DNA of 64,000 bases. Origin: Tetraselmis striata. Lineage: Eukaryota > Chlorophyta > Chlorodendrophyceae > Chlorodendrales > Chlorodendraceae. The stretch's first letter is position 1; every line of letters starts with the position of its first letter. A model generated the notes under the pieces. The model was not told where the DNA came from. It searched no databases and saw only the letters and a list, made by a program, of their open reading frames with translations. Shown one piece after another: positions 37,050-50,247 of the stretch. Position numbers and translations under genes: made by a program. The DNA lies in NCBI GenBank assembly GCA_006384855.1, contig VCJN01003282.1, positions 49,524 to 113,523 on the forward strand, in the 5' to 3' direction.

Positions 37050-38966
37050 TTAATGATACACGTCCATCCCGAGTAGCAACTTGACCTCCTCATACGTCGC
37101 CCACGCGATTCCGGCAGCTGGGGCGATCCGGCAGGTGTTTGGCACACATCCCTGGAGGTGCAAGGCCGATACGTCAGTTTTCTGCGGGGAGACATGATGG
37201 CACCACTTCCATCCATGGAATTGATGAGGAACCTCCACGGCAAGATTTGCCAAACATGGCTTGGCCTATGTGCCCTGCTGGACTAACGCCGCAGAAGCAG
37301 CGCTCATGTCACCCGCATTGTGAGAACAGCTACAAAAGCTTCCTTGATCCAAAACATTGGGGTGACACTGGCGTGGTCAGCAGTTCGGGAGGAGGTGGCC
37401 CTGGCATGGCCTCTGACGGAGCGCGCTCTTTCTATCTACCGTAAGAGCAAGCATTCATTGCATACCTTGTACAGCGCAGCCCACCCCTCGCGCCTCACAA
37501 TCTTGTGCAGAGCATCCAGCACTCCGTGATAGCGATGTGCCCTGCCATTCATCCCCTGAGCCTACAGGGTCATCCGCGCGTCAGGGACACAGCAGAGTGA
37601 CGGCAAACGGCATGCATTGGCACAAACGCCGGTTCGCACAAGCGGGGATGGAACTGCACTGTGTACCTGCAGGCGGGTGAGTACTAGCTGCAGTGGGTAG
37701 CACGACAGCTGCGCAATGGTGCTTGAGATGATGCCCGCGCCAAACACAGCCAGGGTTGGGGCGCGGCCATCGTTGATCGATAGGATCCAATCCTACAGTA
37801 AGCACAGTCATGAAGTCGCAAGGCTCGCTATGACAGACCACATCGCTCACAGGAATGTGCCGCGCAGGCAAATATCATGCACACGTGTACCTACAAGTTA
37901 CCTTGAGGCTTTCAAACACAGCGATGTCGACTCCAGCATAGGGAAATACCCCAATCTGCGATGCAGATTCCAGAGCGCTCAGGGGCCAGCAGCATGCGCG
38001 GCCTGCTCACTCTGCCCACGGTGCCCTAGCTTGAGGTTCGCTCACATCAACGGCCGTGACATCACTTTGCCATGGCCCGGCTTACCGTAGCACAGCTTAA
38101 ACCGCGGAAAAACACGCGGCAGCCCTCTTTCCGCTTATCCTGAAGCACAATGGCGCCCGACACAACAGCCACACATCCTCACCTTACTTCCATTCAGGCC
38201 GAGTTCTGGCGAAATGTATGAGTGCGTCAGGGGCATGCACGGGCGGTCTGCCTTGCTAACCTTTATGATCAGGTCGCACATCCCACTGTATATGCCGGGT
38301 TTGGCCAGAGCGAACCGCGTCCTAATCACCTCCATGGGGTACGTCACAGCCTGCGCGAGCGCGTGCAAGGCAAGTAGCGAGGCGCTTGATGAGCTTTCCA
38401 TTGGACATGGATCAGCGGGATCCCTTCAGCTGCGGCAACAGCAGCCAGCGCCGGGAGCGCTGGAGCGCGGCAGAGAAGAGTAGGGGGAGCGGTAGGGCAG
38501 GTGACACGGACCTGAGAGACAACACCTGATATGCCTCCGCATAAAACTCTCTCCTGAGGTTTCAGACAGCCAGGGTTCTCAGCAAGCCTCTGCTTCAGCT
38601 CGGCATTCAACGCCAATTTGACGGCCATCTCCGGCGCCGACTTCAGAATGTTGATGCCATTCCCGCGGAAGTAAGCCTTGAAACTTCCTGAAGAGCGCAC
38701 CTCATTGTCAGTCGTGGTAATCCTGCCAACGCTTTCATGCAGTGCGCCGACAGTGTTTGTACGCATGATGAGCTGACATGATTGAGCTGCCTTTCAACAG
38801 GAGGTTGCGAGAGCAGACTGGGCGCACCCTCTCTCTCGATGCTTTTGCACACCTGGCGCAGCGTTGTGAACTTGCGGGAGTCTATCTGCTGCAATTTGCT
38901 TACCCGATCAAAGGGCGCAGTGAGCGTTTTGCTGACGGCCGCCGCTGTAGCTGTGAGCAGACGCAT
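37050..38966 (-). CDS. Mitochondrial carrier (SLC25), SCaMC/ATP-Mg-Pi type without EF-hands
   Basis: Eight predicted exons (minus order): 38828-38966, 38512-38687, 38261-38350, 38086-38139, 37902-37955, 37667-37792, 37466-37561, 37050-37151. Phases agree, 278 aa. The three carrier repeats each keep the helix-ending signature: APFDRVSK, YPMEVIRTR and YPLQLVLTR. The third, with Gln at the usual Asp/Glu place, parallels SCaMC proteins, which have Leu there. Segments FRGNGINILKSAPE, VFPYAGVDIAVFESLK and LYKGCVPNTCRIAP fit the same subfamily. These inner-membrane carriers exchange ATP-Mg or ADP for phosphate. SCaMC proteins normally have N-terminal calcium-binding EF-hands; I find none in this model or in the 1.4 kb upstream, so this is a short form or its 5' exons were missed. 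The frame stays open about 20 codons upstream of the chosen ATG. Confidence 0.88.
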
Positions 38967-40420
38967 CAGGTTTATCTTGTCAGTATTTTTTTGTATTTTC
39001 TCTTTATTTTGGAAGAGTGCAGGCAAGGTCTGCCGACCAATTTCAGATTGCTTGGTTCAGGTGCCCCGCAGCCAAGCGTTATTGCGGCGGGGTGTGAAAT
39101 CTCTGTCGCGTGCGGTCATGCCGCCAAGCATGCACTATAGCGCGCTACGTCGCGACGTAATCTCTTCCCGGCAGCCTGTTTTATAGCGACTTCATAGGTC
39201 ATCATCGGAAAATCAACACAGGGGTACGGTACCAGGGTATGAGGGGAACATAATTCCTTCCGGGCCACCGGCTCTGAGTGTTTGGGTTGTGCGTACCTCC
39301 AGCTACAAAGCGCTTGAGTGTATGCCCAGTTGACTGAGAAGTATCCACGTCGCAAGTGCTGCTGCTCATATTATACGAGCGGAGTTCTGGTCATTCTAGA
39401 AGCTCTCCAGCGACGCTCGAGGTTGTCGTCTCGTCGACACGCCAGAAGTCGGAAAAAGGGCCGAGCTACCGCCGACTGCTAGCCACAGCCAACTCCGTCT
39501 GTCGCCAAGTCAGGGTGTCGGTGACTCGGTGCCTGGGCGAGCTAGTCTCCCGGAGATTCTTGAACAAGGTAGCTTTACAGTTTGATTGTCAGCCGCTGGG
39601 CGCCCGGCTGCCCGCAGGTATCTGACGCTGCACGACCAAGGATGGCAGAGTTGCTGAGAAGTTGCGGTGATCGCCGCAGCACAACCGAGAATGCTCACGA
39701 AAAACGCGGTCGCCTCGTTCTGCGTCCCTCCTCCAGGCAGGGTTCCCGCACGCCTGTCGACGTTGGTGGTTGGTGGACGCAATTAGCACCAACGTTAGCA
39801 AGTTATCTTCTACCTTAGATGGTTAGTCGCTTTCTCTACCCAGTGCTCCGTGGAACGTGATGGCACTCTCGTCGTTGCCGACCCAGGGGCATGATTCTTC
39901 CGCCTGCTGCGGGTGTTGTGCGCGCCTGCGCGGCCGCTAATAACGCACCGACCCGAACCATCCGACCATGTTGCGCTACCGCGGATACTGGGAAACGGGA
40001 TACACTCGTCGGCGTCGATGTCCCGCGGTAAGGATAAGGAGTACGTGACGTGTACGCGTAAGATCCACGAGTATACAATTATGACCCATGTTCTCGAAGA
40101 GATAGGGCTACTGCCGTAGGTAGTAATACCGATATATTACGGTAAAAAGGCGTATCTGCTGTGCTGGCTGGCCCTCCTGGCCAGGAGGTTCTCGCCGGGA
40201 CTTAGCACTACAGTACTCGTACGCGCGGGGACTGTGCCAGTGTGCCTGTGCTGCTGCTGCTGTTGATGTCACCCGAGCCAGCGCTCGATCGCCGAGTGAG
40301 CCCAGAAGTAATCCTTAGTCACATCACTCCACCTCCACATCCCGCCAGGCTTTTGTTGTTCAATACCCCGCAGGCACATAACGCGCAGCCCCTCCAATAG
40401 TAGATACACTTCCTGGCGCG
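38967..40420. other. Divergent promoter region between carrier and ankyrin genes
   Basis: No gene recognised. Open frames at 39356-39625 (+) and 39510-39782 (-) are arginine-rich shadows without motifs. The two flanking genes point away from each other, so both promoters should lie here. Confidence 0.45.
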
Positions 40421-41173
40421 ATGGCGGCGGTGTGGCGACTGTGCCTGCTGGGGCTCTTGTGCGCGTTCGCGGTAGTCAGAGCCCAGGAGGAGGGAGAAGG
40501 CGAGCAGGAGCCGACTGACTGCAGCGCATGGTGCAACCCGCCCCTCGTGCCTCCGCCCCTGTGCCACTGGCAGCCAGGAGCCGTAGATGTCTCTGCCCCC
40601 GGACCTACGAATGCGTGACTACCTTGGCGACGACCCCCTCCCCCTCTCCCCCCCCTTCCAACTGATCCTTCCGATATGCCCGCAGGGAGGCGTACACGGA
40701 TAACCCCGAGAAGAGCGCCCTCTGGCAGGCCATCGCCAGCAGAGACGCCGCGAAAGTGATCCCCGTCCTGAAGGCTAACGCCTGCGCTGCTCGCGCCCGC
40801 AGCCAGGATGGCAGGTGTGTGCTCCTCTGTGCACGGGCGGCAAGGCGGGGTCACGGCTGCAGGGTTGGGTAAGGCAGGGCGGGGCTGCTCTCAGTTGCTG
40901 GCACATGCACTCACCTCCCATGCCGCGCCCTGCAGGGGGCCGCTGTTCTGGGCCCACGAGTTCGGCGACGCGAAGCTGGTGGAGGTGCTGACCGCCCTGG
41001 GTGCCGACCCCGGCGCTGAAGACATGTACGGCAACAAGCCCAGCGACATGGCCAGTGGCTCCGGTGAGGACGAGTATGAGGACAGCGGCGACTACGGTGA
41101 GCAGGAGGATGACGAGATGGAGGACGCGGAGGAGGAGGAGGAGGAGGAGGAGTCCTGGCGGGACGAGTTTTAA
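40421..41173 (+). CDS. Secretory-pathway ankyrin-repeat protein with acidic tail
   Basis: Three predicted exons: 40421-40530, 40686-40814, 40936-41173; phases agree, 158 aa. Residues 1-22 (MAAVWRLCLLGLLCAFAVVRAQ) form a clear signal peptide. Two ankyrin-like repeats follow: ALWQAIASRDAAKVIPVLKA with SQDGRGPLFWAHEFGDAKLV, and VLTALGADPGAEDMYGNKPS. The last 45 residues are mostly Glu/Asp (eight Glu in a row) and the protein ends WRDEF. That end is close to the K/H/R-D-E-L/F endoplasmic-reticulum retrieval signals, so ER lumen is a reasonable guess. Ankyrin repeats are rare in the secretory pathway. Partner and exact role are unknown. The gene converges with TFIIF alpha, 312 nt between stops, with a poly-C run (41190-41208) in between. 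Confidence 0.82.
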
Positions 41174-41485
41174 CGCACGTGCGGACTGCCCCCCCCCCCC
41201 CCCCCCCCTTACTCTGTTAGCCACTCTCTACAGCTGGCCAATGGTCTGCCAGTCGATGCCGCCCCGCATAGATACGGGCAGCACTGCGCAGTGTTTGCAA
41301 CGCCTTTGATTACACTTTGCAATTCCCTGTAGCATCGCCCCACAACGCCGTGATCCCAGCAGCCCCATCCTTGAGACACCATGCTTCCCCAAGCTGCATT
41401 CGAGCCATGCCGGGCATTGCCGTGGCGGCATTGCATCAGAGAGGATCCGCAACACATCAGGGAGAGGGGGGGCGCGGCTGTGCAT

Positions 41486-44400
41486 CTACTGGTACTGCTT
41501 GCGCAACACCACAAAGCGCCGCTTGGACCCGGGCGGGTCCTCCTCCAGCTTGGCCACAGCTTTGACAATGTCGTAGAACTTCTTCTGGTCCGCCTTCTCC
41601 TGCAGCGCGCCAGCACGGCAGACAGGCGGTCAGACTCACAGCGCTTCGCCTGCCATTTGAGCTAGCAGTTGCCCCGCCCGCCCGCCCGCCCGCGCACCTT
41701 GAGCTTGTGCGTCATCTTGAACTTGTTGATGAGCTCCCCGCTGAGGATCTTGCCCGACGTCTTGAGCACCGCGATGACGGCCTCCTTGGTGATCTCCAGC
41801 TTGGCAGCCTCGCTCGTCTTTGCAGGCGCCGCGGCCTTGCTGCTTTGCGCCGGAGGCGCGGCCTTGGGTCGCGACCCGCTGGCGGAGCCCTCCACCTTCA
41901 CGGAGGCAGGGGGCGGGGTCCGCTTGCCAGCTGGGGCCGCCTCCGCCTTCATCTTCTTTGCCAGGGGCACGTCCTCGTCGTCGGAGTCCACGGGGCGGGG
42001 ACGCACCGGCGGCGTCGCCGGCCTGCCCGGCCTGTACATCCCAACAGGGGCAGGCCTCAACTCAGTCTACGACACGCCCCAACCTTACGGGCATCGCCAG
42101 GCCCACACAAAGGATGCACCGGCCTGCCGCACCTCGGCTGCCTCTCCACTGCCTGCCGGGCAGCCATGTGGCTCGCCATCGCGTCCAGGTCCTCCATGTC
42201 GCTGTCATCGTCCTCCTCCTCCACCTTCACCTCCGGCTTCACGTCCGCCGCGTCCTCATCCTCCGAGTCCTCCGAGTCATCCGAATCGTCGTACCCCTCC
42301 TGCCCACCCAGACGAGCGCCCACACGGTCAGCGCCCGCCACGCACAGCATCAGTGACAAGGGCGCGCACGGCAGCGGCGGTCAGCCCTGCCAGGGCGCCC
42401 ACCGCCCGGTGCTTCTTCAGGATCTTCTTCATGTTGGCCCCCGTCTTCCCGAGATCCTCCTCCTCTTCCTCCTCCGCCTTGATCGCCTTTGGCTTCTGCT
42501 CCTCCGGCTCCTCCTCCTGGTACAGCCGCGCCCCACAGATTCTTGTCAGAACCACCATACCTCAGACATTATGCGCTGTGCGTAGAAAGGCCCCCTCAGC
42601 CTGGCGCCTGGCAATGGTACGGGTGGGCGAGCTCTCCTCCGGGGGGAGGGGCGGACCTCCTCGTCCTCCGGCACCATCGCGTCATCGTCGTTGTCAAAGA
42701 CCTCATCGAAATCGAAGTCCTCCCCCTGATCGGGTGACTCGGCGCGCTCCGGCGCGTCGTCATCGTCATCCGCGCGCTCGCGCTTCACTGCACACAGCCA
42801 CCCCCCAAGCGGCGGCACACAGGTGAGCGCCAGCCTGAACGATGCGCCTCGCAGATGCGGCGTCGCCGGCCACAGCATGCGCCCACCTCTGCTGGGACCA
42901 GCGGCCATGTCCTCCTCGTCGTCCGAGTCCAGCCCGGAGCGCACCGACTTGCCCGCCGCATCCGCTTCCCCTCCAGCGGCCGTCTCGCTGGCTGCGCAGA
43001 CGGAACAGGCAGAGCGCCCGCGGTATCAGGCTCCCCCTTGCCACTGCCATGGTGCTCACCTGGGGTGGCACTGCCCCCCGGCTCTCCCACATGGCCCCGC
43101 AAAGGCGTGGCGGGTGTACATTTCAGCTTGAGCTTCTGCGTGATGGTGGAGCCCGCCTTGTGCCGGTTGGCCATCAGCGTCTCCGCCTCCTCCAGAGTCA
43201 GCGCGTTCTCCACCTGCCCAAGCCAACAACCCGCCTCGCCTCAGCGCCGCCACGCACGCTCAGACCAGCAGATGCAGGAGAATGGCACAGCACCACCATC
43301 CTGCACTCGGTGTTGCCCATCACCCTGCGTTGCTGGCAACGTGGTAACATAAAAACTGCGCCGATTCATATCTTTCGGCATGTATAATATATACCTGGCT
43401 GCACGGCCCATTGCTGCCGCTGCAAACTGCCGTATTGGGAGTACACATACCCGCAATCAAGGCCAGCAGATGCGTTGAGTTATTACCGCATTGAATTACT
43501 ATCGCATGATGCACTGAATTAGTATCGCGTGCCGCCCTCCCGCCCCGCGGCCACGCATGCCATGCTCGCGTGACCAGGCCATTGCAGTGGCCAGCCAGTC
43601 CTGCCCCAGAGATCTGTGGGCCGCTGCTTTGATGAGCTGCCGGGCACAGCTGCTGGTTGCGCCTCCCTAAGTGCGCGTGGGCGCACCTCAAAGTGCGGCT
43701 TGAACTTGACCGTGCTGTCCACCGGCAGGGCCACAAACTCCTCGCCCTCCTGCGACCCACAGCCGAGGATGCATGCCTCAGCACTCGCGCGCATGAGGGG
43801 ATAGGGGTGGAGGGGGGGGGGGGGGGGGGGGGGTAAAACCGCAGGCGCTGCACTGGTGCCGAGGCGGAGGTGCGCGCCTTGAAGAGGACGTAGTAGATGC
43901 TGTTGGCGGCGCCCTCCTTGGAGCCCTTGTGCGTGACATGCCCCGGTTTGTCCTCTAGGTACCACTGCTGCTGCTCCGGGATCCTGTGGCCGCAACCGCC
44001 CCCGGTCGACGTGCGTCCACACTGTCAAAACCGTCAGTTTTTGGAGGGGGGGAGAAAGGGGAGGGAGGGGGGGGCATCAGGCCAAGATGGGAGGGGGGGG
44101 GGAGGGGGGAGGGGGGCGCACCTGGGATGCCGCTTCTTCTCCCGAGGCGCCCCACGCTGCGGCTTCTGGGGGTCCGTCCGGCGTACCCTCCACGTGCTAT
44201 TGATGTCTTCGTCATGGAATTTCGGCGCGCCCTGGGGGCAGACGAATTCGGCACGCCAGAGGGGTTCAGTGACCCGGCGGTAGCGGATGTGGACGCCGGG
44301 CGGAGCCCGCGCATCCTAGCGGCAGATGGCGGTGGGGCAGGCAGGTAAGCGCCCACCAGCGGAAACGCCCCCAGAAAGGCGACGGCCCTCTCGGCCTCCT

Positions 44401-44715
44401 CCTCGGTGGGAGCGCGCACGGTGAACTCCTGGCAAGCGCAGCGCAGCAAGCGGGCCGCAGCGGCATCGTCAGCACGCAAGGCCACGGTGGGAGCTGTGGC
44501 GCTGCAGCGCTCAGGCAGCCCGTACTGCCACATTAGGCGCGGTGCTCCTGCGTCCGCTTTCCCAGGCCCCTTGGGGCCTGGTCCGCAGCCCTCGGCATGC
44601 CCACACACCTTGGCCCTCCCCCCGACCCCGCTGAGGGCGCTACGATTGAAATGACTGAAGGGGATGGTACCTTCGCCGGGGCAGCCGCGCCAGAGGGTCC
44701 AGCCGGCGCGCTCAT
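41486..44715 (-). CDS. TFIIF alpha subunit (RAP74, GTF2F1)
   Basis: Twelve predicted exons (minus order): 44671-44715, 44357-44569, 44122-44231, 43854-43983, 43687-43749, 43120-43213, 42887-42991, 42657-42787, 42403-42516, 42133-42299, 41698-42031, 41486-41599; 539 aa, phases agree. TFIIF is a general RNA polymerase II factor needed for initiation and early elongation. The N-terminal part has QEFTVRAPTEEEAERAV and QQWYLEDKPGHVTHKGSKEG, then IYYVLFKAR, the dimer barrel with RAP30. Then come LTLEEAETLMANR, FDFDEVFDNDDD and long acidic/Lys-rich linkers. The end (about residues 467-539) is the winged helix: LEITKEAVIAVLKTSGKILS, ELINKFKMTHKLK and FYDIVKAVAKLEEDPPGSKR, which in the family binds the FCP1 phosphatase. 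The join of exons 1 and 2 (AAG acceptor at 44570) is the weakest. Confidence 0.9.
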
Positions 44716-45225
44716 CACACTAAGGCGCACAGGTGTGGGCCCGTCTGACGCCAAGTCCAGATGGTAGGCTGGTGGTGGCTCCCCGAGAACAAGGCGCGCG
44801 CGCGCGGGGGGGGGGGGCGGGCGGGCGCTGCTGGAGACAAGATCGGACGCGCAGCGACCTTTCCTCTGTTTTCCACGTCCGAACCTCTCGCGCCTCGGTG
44901 AGCTGGCCGCAACCGTTGCGCAGCGAACAATACCCGGTACCTGTTCGATGTCCTCGTAGCCCAGATGGAGTAATATTATCCTGCGACACCACACTTCCCA
45001 GTAGAACGATCCGCCCGCCACTCCTGCGTTGTAGATGTTGGTGACGCCGTCATCAGCTTGTCTCCTCTCGGTGCTCCCATTAGCCAGGAGCAGGCCAGGG
45101 CGATCGTCGTCAGGACGTCGTCAGGACGTTCGTCGTCAGGAGAAGATACGACCCAGCCGCTGCTGGCTGCGCGCGCCAGCTGCTACTGGTAGCCCCTACA
45201 GCTTTTTTCCGCCCCCAGGACAGGA

Positions 45226-48200
45226 CTGGCAACAGTGAAACCCTTGCAGAGTCTCCCTGACGGCCGTTTAGGCAACGATCCAGTCAATACGGAAAGCCAT
45301 GGGTAGGGCCGTAGGGGACGCTCTGCCATAGTCAACAAGCAAATTGCGGGAGCATTCTGCAAAACTAATTAGTGGCTAATGATGGAATTTCCAGCACTGT
45401 TGGATCACCGCCTAAAACCCTGCCATCAAAATACCCGGCACTTGACCACGAAAGGTCCGCCCTATACCCGTTTCGGCGTCGGCCCATTCGAGTAATGCGA
45501 GTGGGGGCAAGCCCCATCGGAGCTAAGCATTTCGGGAGTGCGATGCATGTGCAACAAAAAGGCAATGGGAGGGAGGGCCCGACGCCAGAACTGGAAATTT
45601 TTCCCATTCCAAGTAAAATTCAGGGCACCGTGAAGGGAGGGTGGGACCCCGCCAAAAACAAAGGCAGCTAAGTCCTCAAATGTTGACGCAATAACGTGGC
45701 TACTAATAAACTCCCTGAACTTCGGAAGTAACAACCACAAATTATGGCGGTGATACCCCCACCGCGGGCACTCCGCCAACATATGTTCGGCAGTCTCGTA
45801 TTCACTTCCGCCACATGCAGGGCAGTGTTCAAGGAACCGCTCATGCTCCCCATGTTTTAGTACGGGCTAATGATGCCGACGTTTTGTAACGCGCCCACAA
45901 CGATGCGTTTACTAGCATAGCGGCATCGCGCGGCTAATGACCTCCACTCAAGTGGAAGGTGCGCCCCCTCAGGTAGCGCTACGTTCGCCCTAGCAAGTCG
46001 ATCTAACCACCGCACAATCCCCGACATGCACGTGTTTGGGTGCGCCCGACTTGGCTGATATACTAAATGACTTTGTATTCTGTCATACTAAATGATCTTT
46101 GTATTCAAGTCGGATACTTTAAGGAACACCCGAGCAGCCCGTGCTGCAGCGGCCGTAGCCTCTATGGGCGCAATATCCAATTCCCGCATCATCGGTGCAA
46201 TAAATGGCCACCCCAAGGGAGTTTTTACCCACCCCAATAAGGCACCGCAAGCATTTATTGAGTACGGTTTGTAATTCATTTGCGAGATCTATCCATTCAC
46301 CATACTACTTCACACCCGTAAGATAGACTGAACCGGTAGTACACATCCGCTGTTTTAACGACAGACACGCACATACTAATAGGAATCATGGCCCGTCCAC
46401 CGACTAATACCGAATCGAGCGCTTCAATGCCGCGTTTACCCTTCTTACCCCAGTCGTCTACTTTGTGCTGCATACCTAAATCCGACTTCATGACCGAGCC
46501 CAAATATCTATATTCATCTACAACCGGAACCCGTTCCCCCCAAGCTGCCATTGGGCAGCTTGTTCGCATAACGCGGTCTCGTTGGAATATCGGCCTAATG
46601 CCAGCAGCCCACAGTACCACATTGAGGCCAGCAATGCCTTGCCAGAATGGCTATTCGGGGCATATATCGCCAGTTTAAAAGCCTCCATAGTAATCCCATC
46701 ATGCCCCTGGGCCTTAATGTTTTTTAAACGCCTAAGAACCTTGATTGTATGTTCCTCCCATATTACATACCCATCAATCCCGGTAAGTGCGGGGGCAATC
46801 GGTAGCGATGTACTGTGGCGATGTTCCCATGCCGCACGGTATATGGCGACCCGTTTGTGCTATAGGGGGTGGGGGTCCCGATAGTGCCGCGCCGAGCACG
46901 CATAGATTTCGCCTGGTTCGGTATGGAGTACCCCCGATAGCGGATCGCGCACTAGCTGGTCGTTCGCGCCCTCGAATGGACTTACCCTGCCCCTTACGGA
47001 GAGAGCGCGTCCGCTTCCAGAACTCCCGTCTCCCACCACCCTTATTATAATCTTGAACCGGTTTTTGCACCAACCACTCCCTTTGGCGGCGGCGGTTATT
47101 ACGTACTAGTGTCCGAACCCTATGCCATATAGCAAAATAATGTGCCGACGCTAAAGCGGCATCCCGAGGGCCCCTAGTCCCCCGGCACGCCATTAAGGCC
47201 ATGCGCCGACGATCACTCGCACCTAAGATAGACCGCGTTGCAGCGGCGGCCCGAGGCCACGACGCATAGGCTTGGTAGCATCCCCTACCCCGCGCGCCGC
47301 CGAATTAATACTGCCTGAATAGATTGGTCGGCGCCGGTGTCTAAGGATCCCCCCCCCTCCCGAGGTCCAACCGTCTAGAGATGGGTCAGCCAAAGGGGCG
47401 AGCACCGCGAACGGATTAGCTGTGACGGAGTGGTGGAACGGCTTTGGCCATTCTAGAGGCCGGTTTGGGAATGGACCTTGCACACCGCGTTCATGCAGGG
47501 GAAGTGGACGGGTATCCTCACGGATGGCGGCGCCCACATGGAATGCAGAAGACATGACAGCGAAGTGATCGGATGTGTCCCAAGAGTAGTCCATCCATGC
47601 CGAGGGCGAGAGAAGGGGGGGGGGGGGGACTATGGTGGGGAGCGATGCGATGAAGTGGTCGAGAACGCGGCAGCTGCCCCTCCGGCAAGTGCCGCGTTCG
47701 CGCGCCGATACATCCCACGGCCATTGCGCTTTGGGTTTACCGCCGCGAAGGCACCGCCAACGCCTGAGTAGAGCCGCCAACTCCCTTTCATCCATGTTCC
47801 AACCCCCCCCCCCCCCCCCCCACCACCACGACGATCATATCATCTCTCGGATAACTCGTACGAAGCCGCGCCAACTCTTCGCGTAGACGGTCCCGATACG
47901 GTTCCCTCTGTGCTGAGCCGGTGGGCAATTACGCCGAGATAAATATTGTGGCCGCGGAGTCGCTGCAACCTCCCCCCACCCGGACACAGTAGGTCCAACA
48001 TGGGTGGAGCGCGCCGACTGCCCGCGCCCGATACGGTTCCACCCACGTTCCGATAGATGCAACGCGGTCACCGAACGAATAATAATCAGAGTACCCATTG
48101 AAACACACTCGCATATCGATCGCCCGAACCGTGGTCTCCTGAACGAGCCGAACATATACGGATCGCTCGATCAACAGCGCACCAAGATCACCCACCTTAG

Positions 48201-48775
48201 GAGACAACCCATTCATATTAAGCGTCGCAACGCACAGGTGGGTGGGCATGGGAGGAAGGGGAAGGGCGAGGGTGGAGAGGAGGGGGAGGGCGGGCGGCGT
48301 GGCGCGATCATAGTATGTTCCCGCAGGTACTACCCCCACCGGCATGCAAAACGTTGTAAACCCTCGCGGACATGCGCACCCTGCCCTTGGGTATAATACA
48401 CATCATAGCGCACTAGTCCATCCCGCTGCAAAATCGCGATCGGTCTTCGGAATGGCCGAGGGCCGGCCATTAAACGCCCGATCTATGCGGTGGCAAAACG
48501 CAGGTAGTGGCAAAGGGTCCCCCCCAACACAACACACACAACGCAGGGACGCCCCATGGTCCCCAGCCAGGTGCCCAACCGTCCAAGCCGTTGTACAAGT
48601 AGCTGCAGATACTGGCAAATTGGTATATAGTATATATAGAAGGAATGGCGAAAATTGCAAAATGGGTCATACAATTCTGACTTTATTCATTGTTCAGTAC
48701 AGAGCCGAGGTTCGTTAGATATAGACCGAGTGGCGCGGGCATTTCAATTCGCGCCGCTACCCGTACTCATAAAAC
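45226..48775 (-). mobile_element. Non-LTR retrotransposon (L1-like), copy A, degenerate
   Basis: Minus-strand order. An endonuclease start, MPTHLCVATLNMNGLSPKVG (about 48250-48190), is followed by QETTVR and FNGYSDYYSFGDRV. The endonuclease end is marked by WDTSDHFAVM, the conserved SDH box (about 47560-47590). Then come post-reverse-transcriptase sequences (DEYRYLGSVMKSDLGMQHK, about 46490-46540) and a CCHC-like knuckle (CPACGGSEYETAEH, about 45790-45830). Relative to copy B it lacks about 800 bp of the reverse transcriptase core: its position 46620 joins sequence matching B at about 50165 to sequence matching B at about 50965. Many frameshifts make it inactive. The 3' end extends to about 45226, further than copy B. 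It lies head-to-tail with copy B, only about 10 bases apart. Confidence 0.82.
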
Positions 48776-49422
48776 TTTTTTACATTGTACACTGTTGGAT
48801 CACTGTTGGATCACCGCCTAAAATACTGCCATCAAAATACTTGACCACGAAGGGTCCGCCCTATACCCGTTTCGGCGTCGGCCCATTAGAGTAATGCGAG
48901 TTGGGGCAAGCCCCATCGGAGCAAAGCATTTCGGGAGTGCGATAATCCTTACATGTGCAACAGAAAGTCAATGTGAGGGAGGGCCCGCCAACGCCAAAAT
49001 TGGAAAATTTTCCCATTCCAAGTTAAATTTAGGGCACCGCGAAGGAAGGGGGGGACCCCGCCAAAAATAAAGGCAGTTAAGTCCTCAAACGTTGACGCAA
49101 TAACGTGGCTACTAATAAAATCCCTAAACTCCGGAACTAACAACCACAAATTATGGCGGTGATACCCCCATCGCGGGCACTCCCCCAACATATGTTCGGC
49201 AGTCTCGTATTCACTTCCGCCACATGCGGGGCAGTGTTCAAGGAACCGCTCAAGCATGGCACGAATCCGGGCCAATCGGCGGGCAGTGGGAAATACTCGG
49301 GACCGGTGCGTATTTTTATGATAATGTGCAGCCCGGCCACAACCCCCGTTCCCCGGGACACCCGCACCGTTCTGTGGCGACGGATTTGAGCATGAGGCGT
49401 ATGGACATATATACCCCATGTT

Positions 49423-50247
49423 TTAGTACAGGCTATAATGATGCCGACGAGTGTAACGCGCCCACAACGATGCCTTTACTAGTTTAGCGGCATCGCGCGC
49501 GGCAAATAACCTCCACTCAAGTGGAAGGTGCGCCGCCTCAGGTAGCGCTACGTTCGCCCTAGCAAGTCGATCTAACCACCGCACAGTCCCCGACATCCGC
49601 GTGTTTGGGTGCGCCCGACTTGGCTGATCTACTAAATGGGTTATATTTGTATTTAAGTCGGATACTTTAAGGAACGCCCGAGCAGCCAGTGCCGCAGCGG
49701 CCGTAGCCTCTATGGGCGCAATATCCAATTCCCGCATCATCGGTGCAATGGCCACCCCAGGGGAGTTTTTACCCACCCCAACAAGGCACCGCAAGCACTG
49801 ATTGAGTACGGTTATTTGTATTTCATTTGCGCCGCGAGATCTATCCATTCCCCATACTACTTCACAACCGTAAGTTAGAACCGGTAGTACACATGTTTTA
49901 AAGACAGACACGCGCATATTAATAGGAATCATGTCCCGTCCACCGACTAATACCGAATCGAGTGCCTCAATGGCGCGTTTACCCTTCTTAACCCGGTCGT
50001 TCAATTTGTGTTGCATATCTAAATCCGACTTAATGACCGAACCCAAATACCTATATTCATCTACAGCCGGTACCCGTTCCCCCCCAAGCGGCCATCGGGC
50101 AGCTGGTTCGCATAACGCGGTCTCGTTGGAATATCGGCCTAATGCCGGCACCCCACAATACCACAAACCCCATAAAATGGTCCACCGCCCAGTGCGAAAA
50201 TTGGGCGAATATGGCATGCAGATTATCGAGCGAGCCTGTGATACCAA
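49423..50247 (-). pseudogene. Longest intact frame of copy B: post-RT region of the retrotransposon polyprotein
   Basis: 274 codons stay open. The frame covers the thumb and downstream part of the non-LTR reverse transcriptase: DEYRYLGSVIKSDLDMQHK, VFKTCVLPVLTYGCEVVW (a hallmark segment of this clade) and LNQCLRCLVGVGKNSPGV. The RT catalytic part lies upstream in other frames. Copy A has the same region with several stops and small insertions. Confidence 0.75.
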
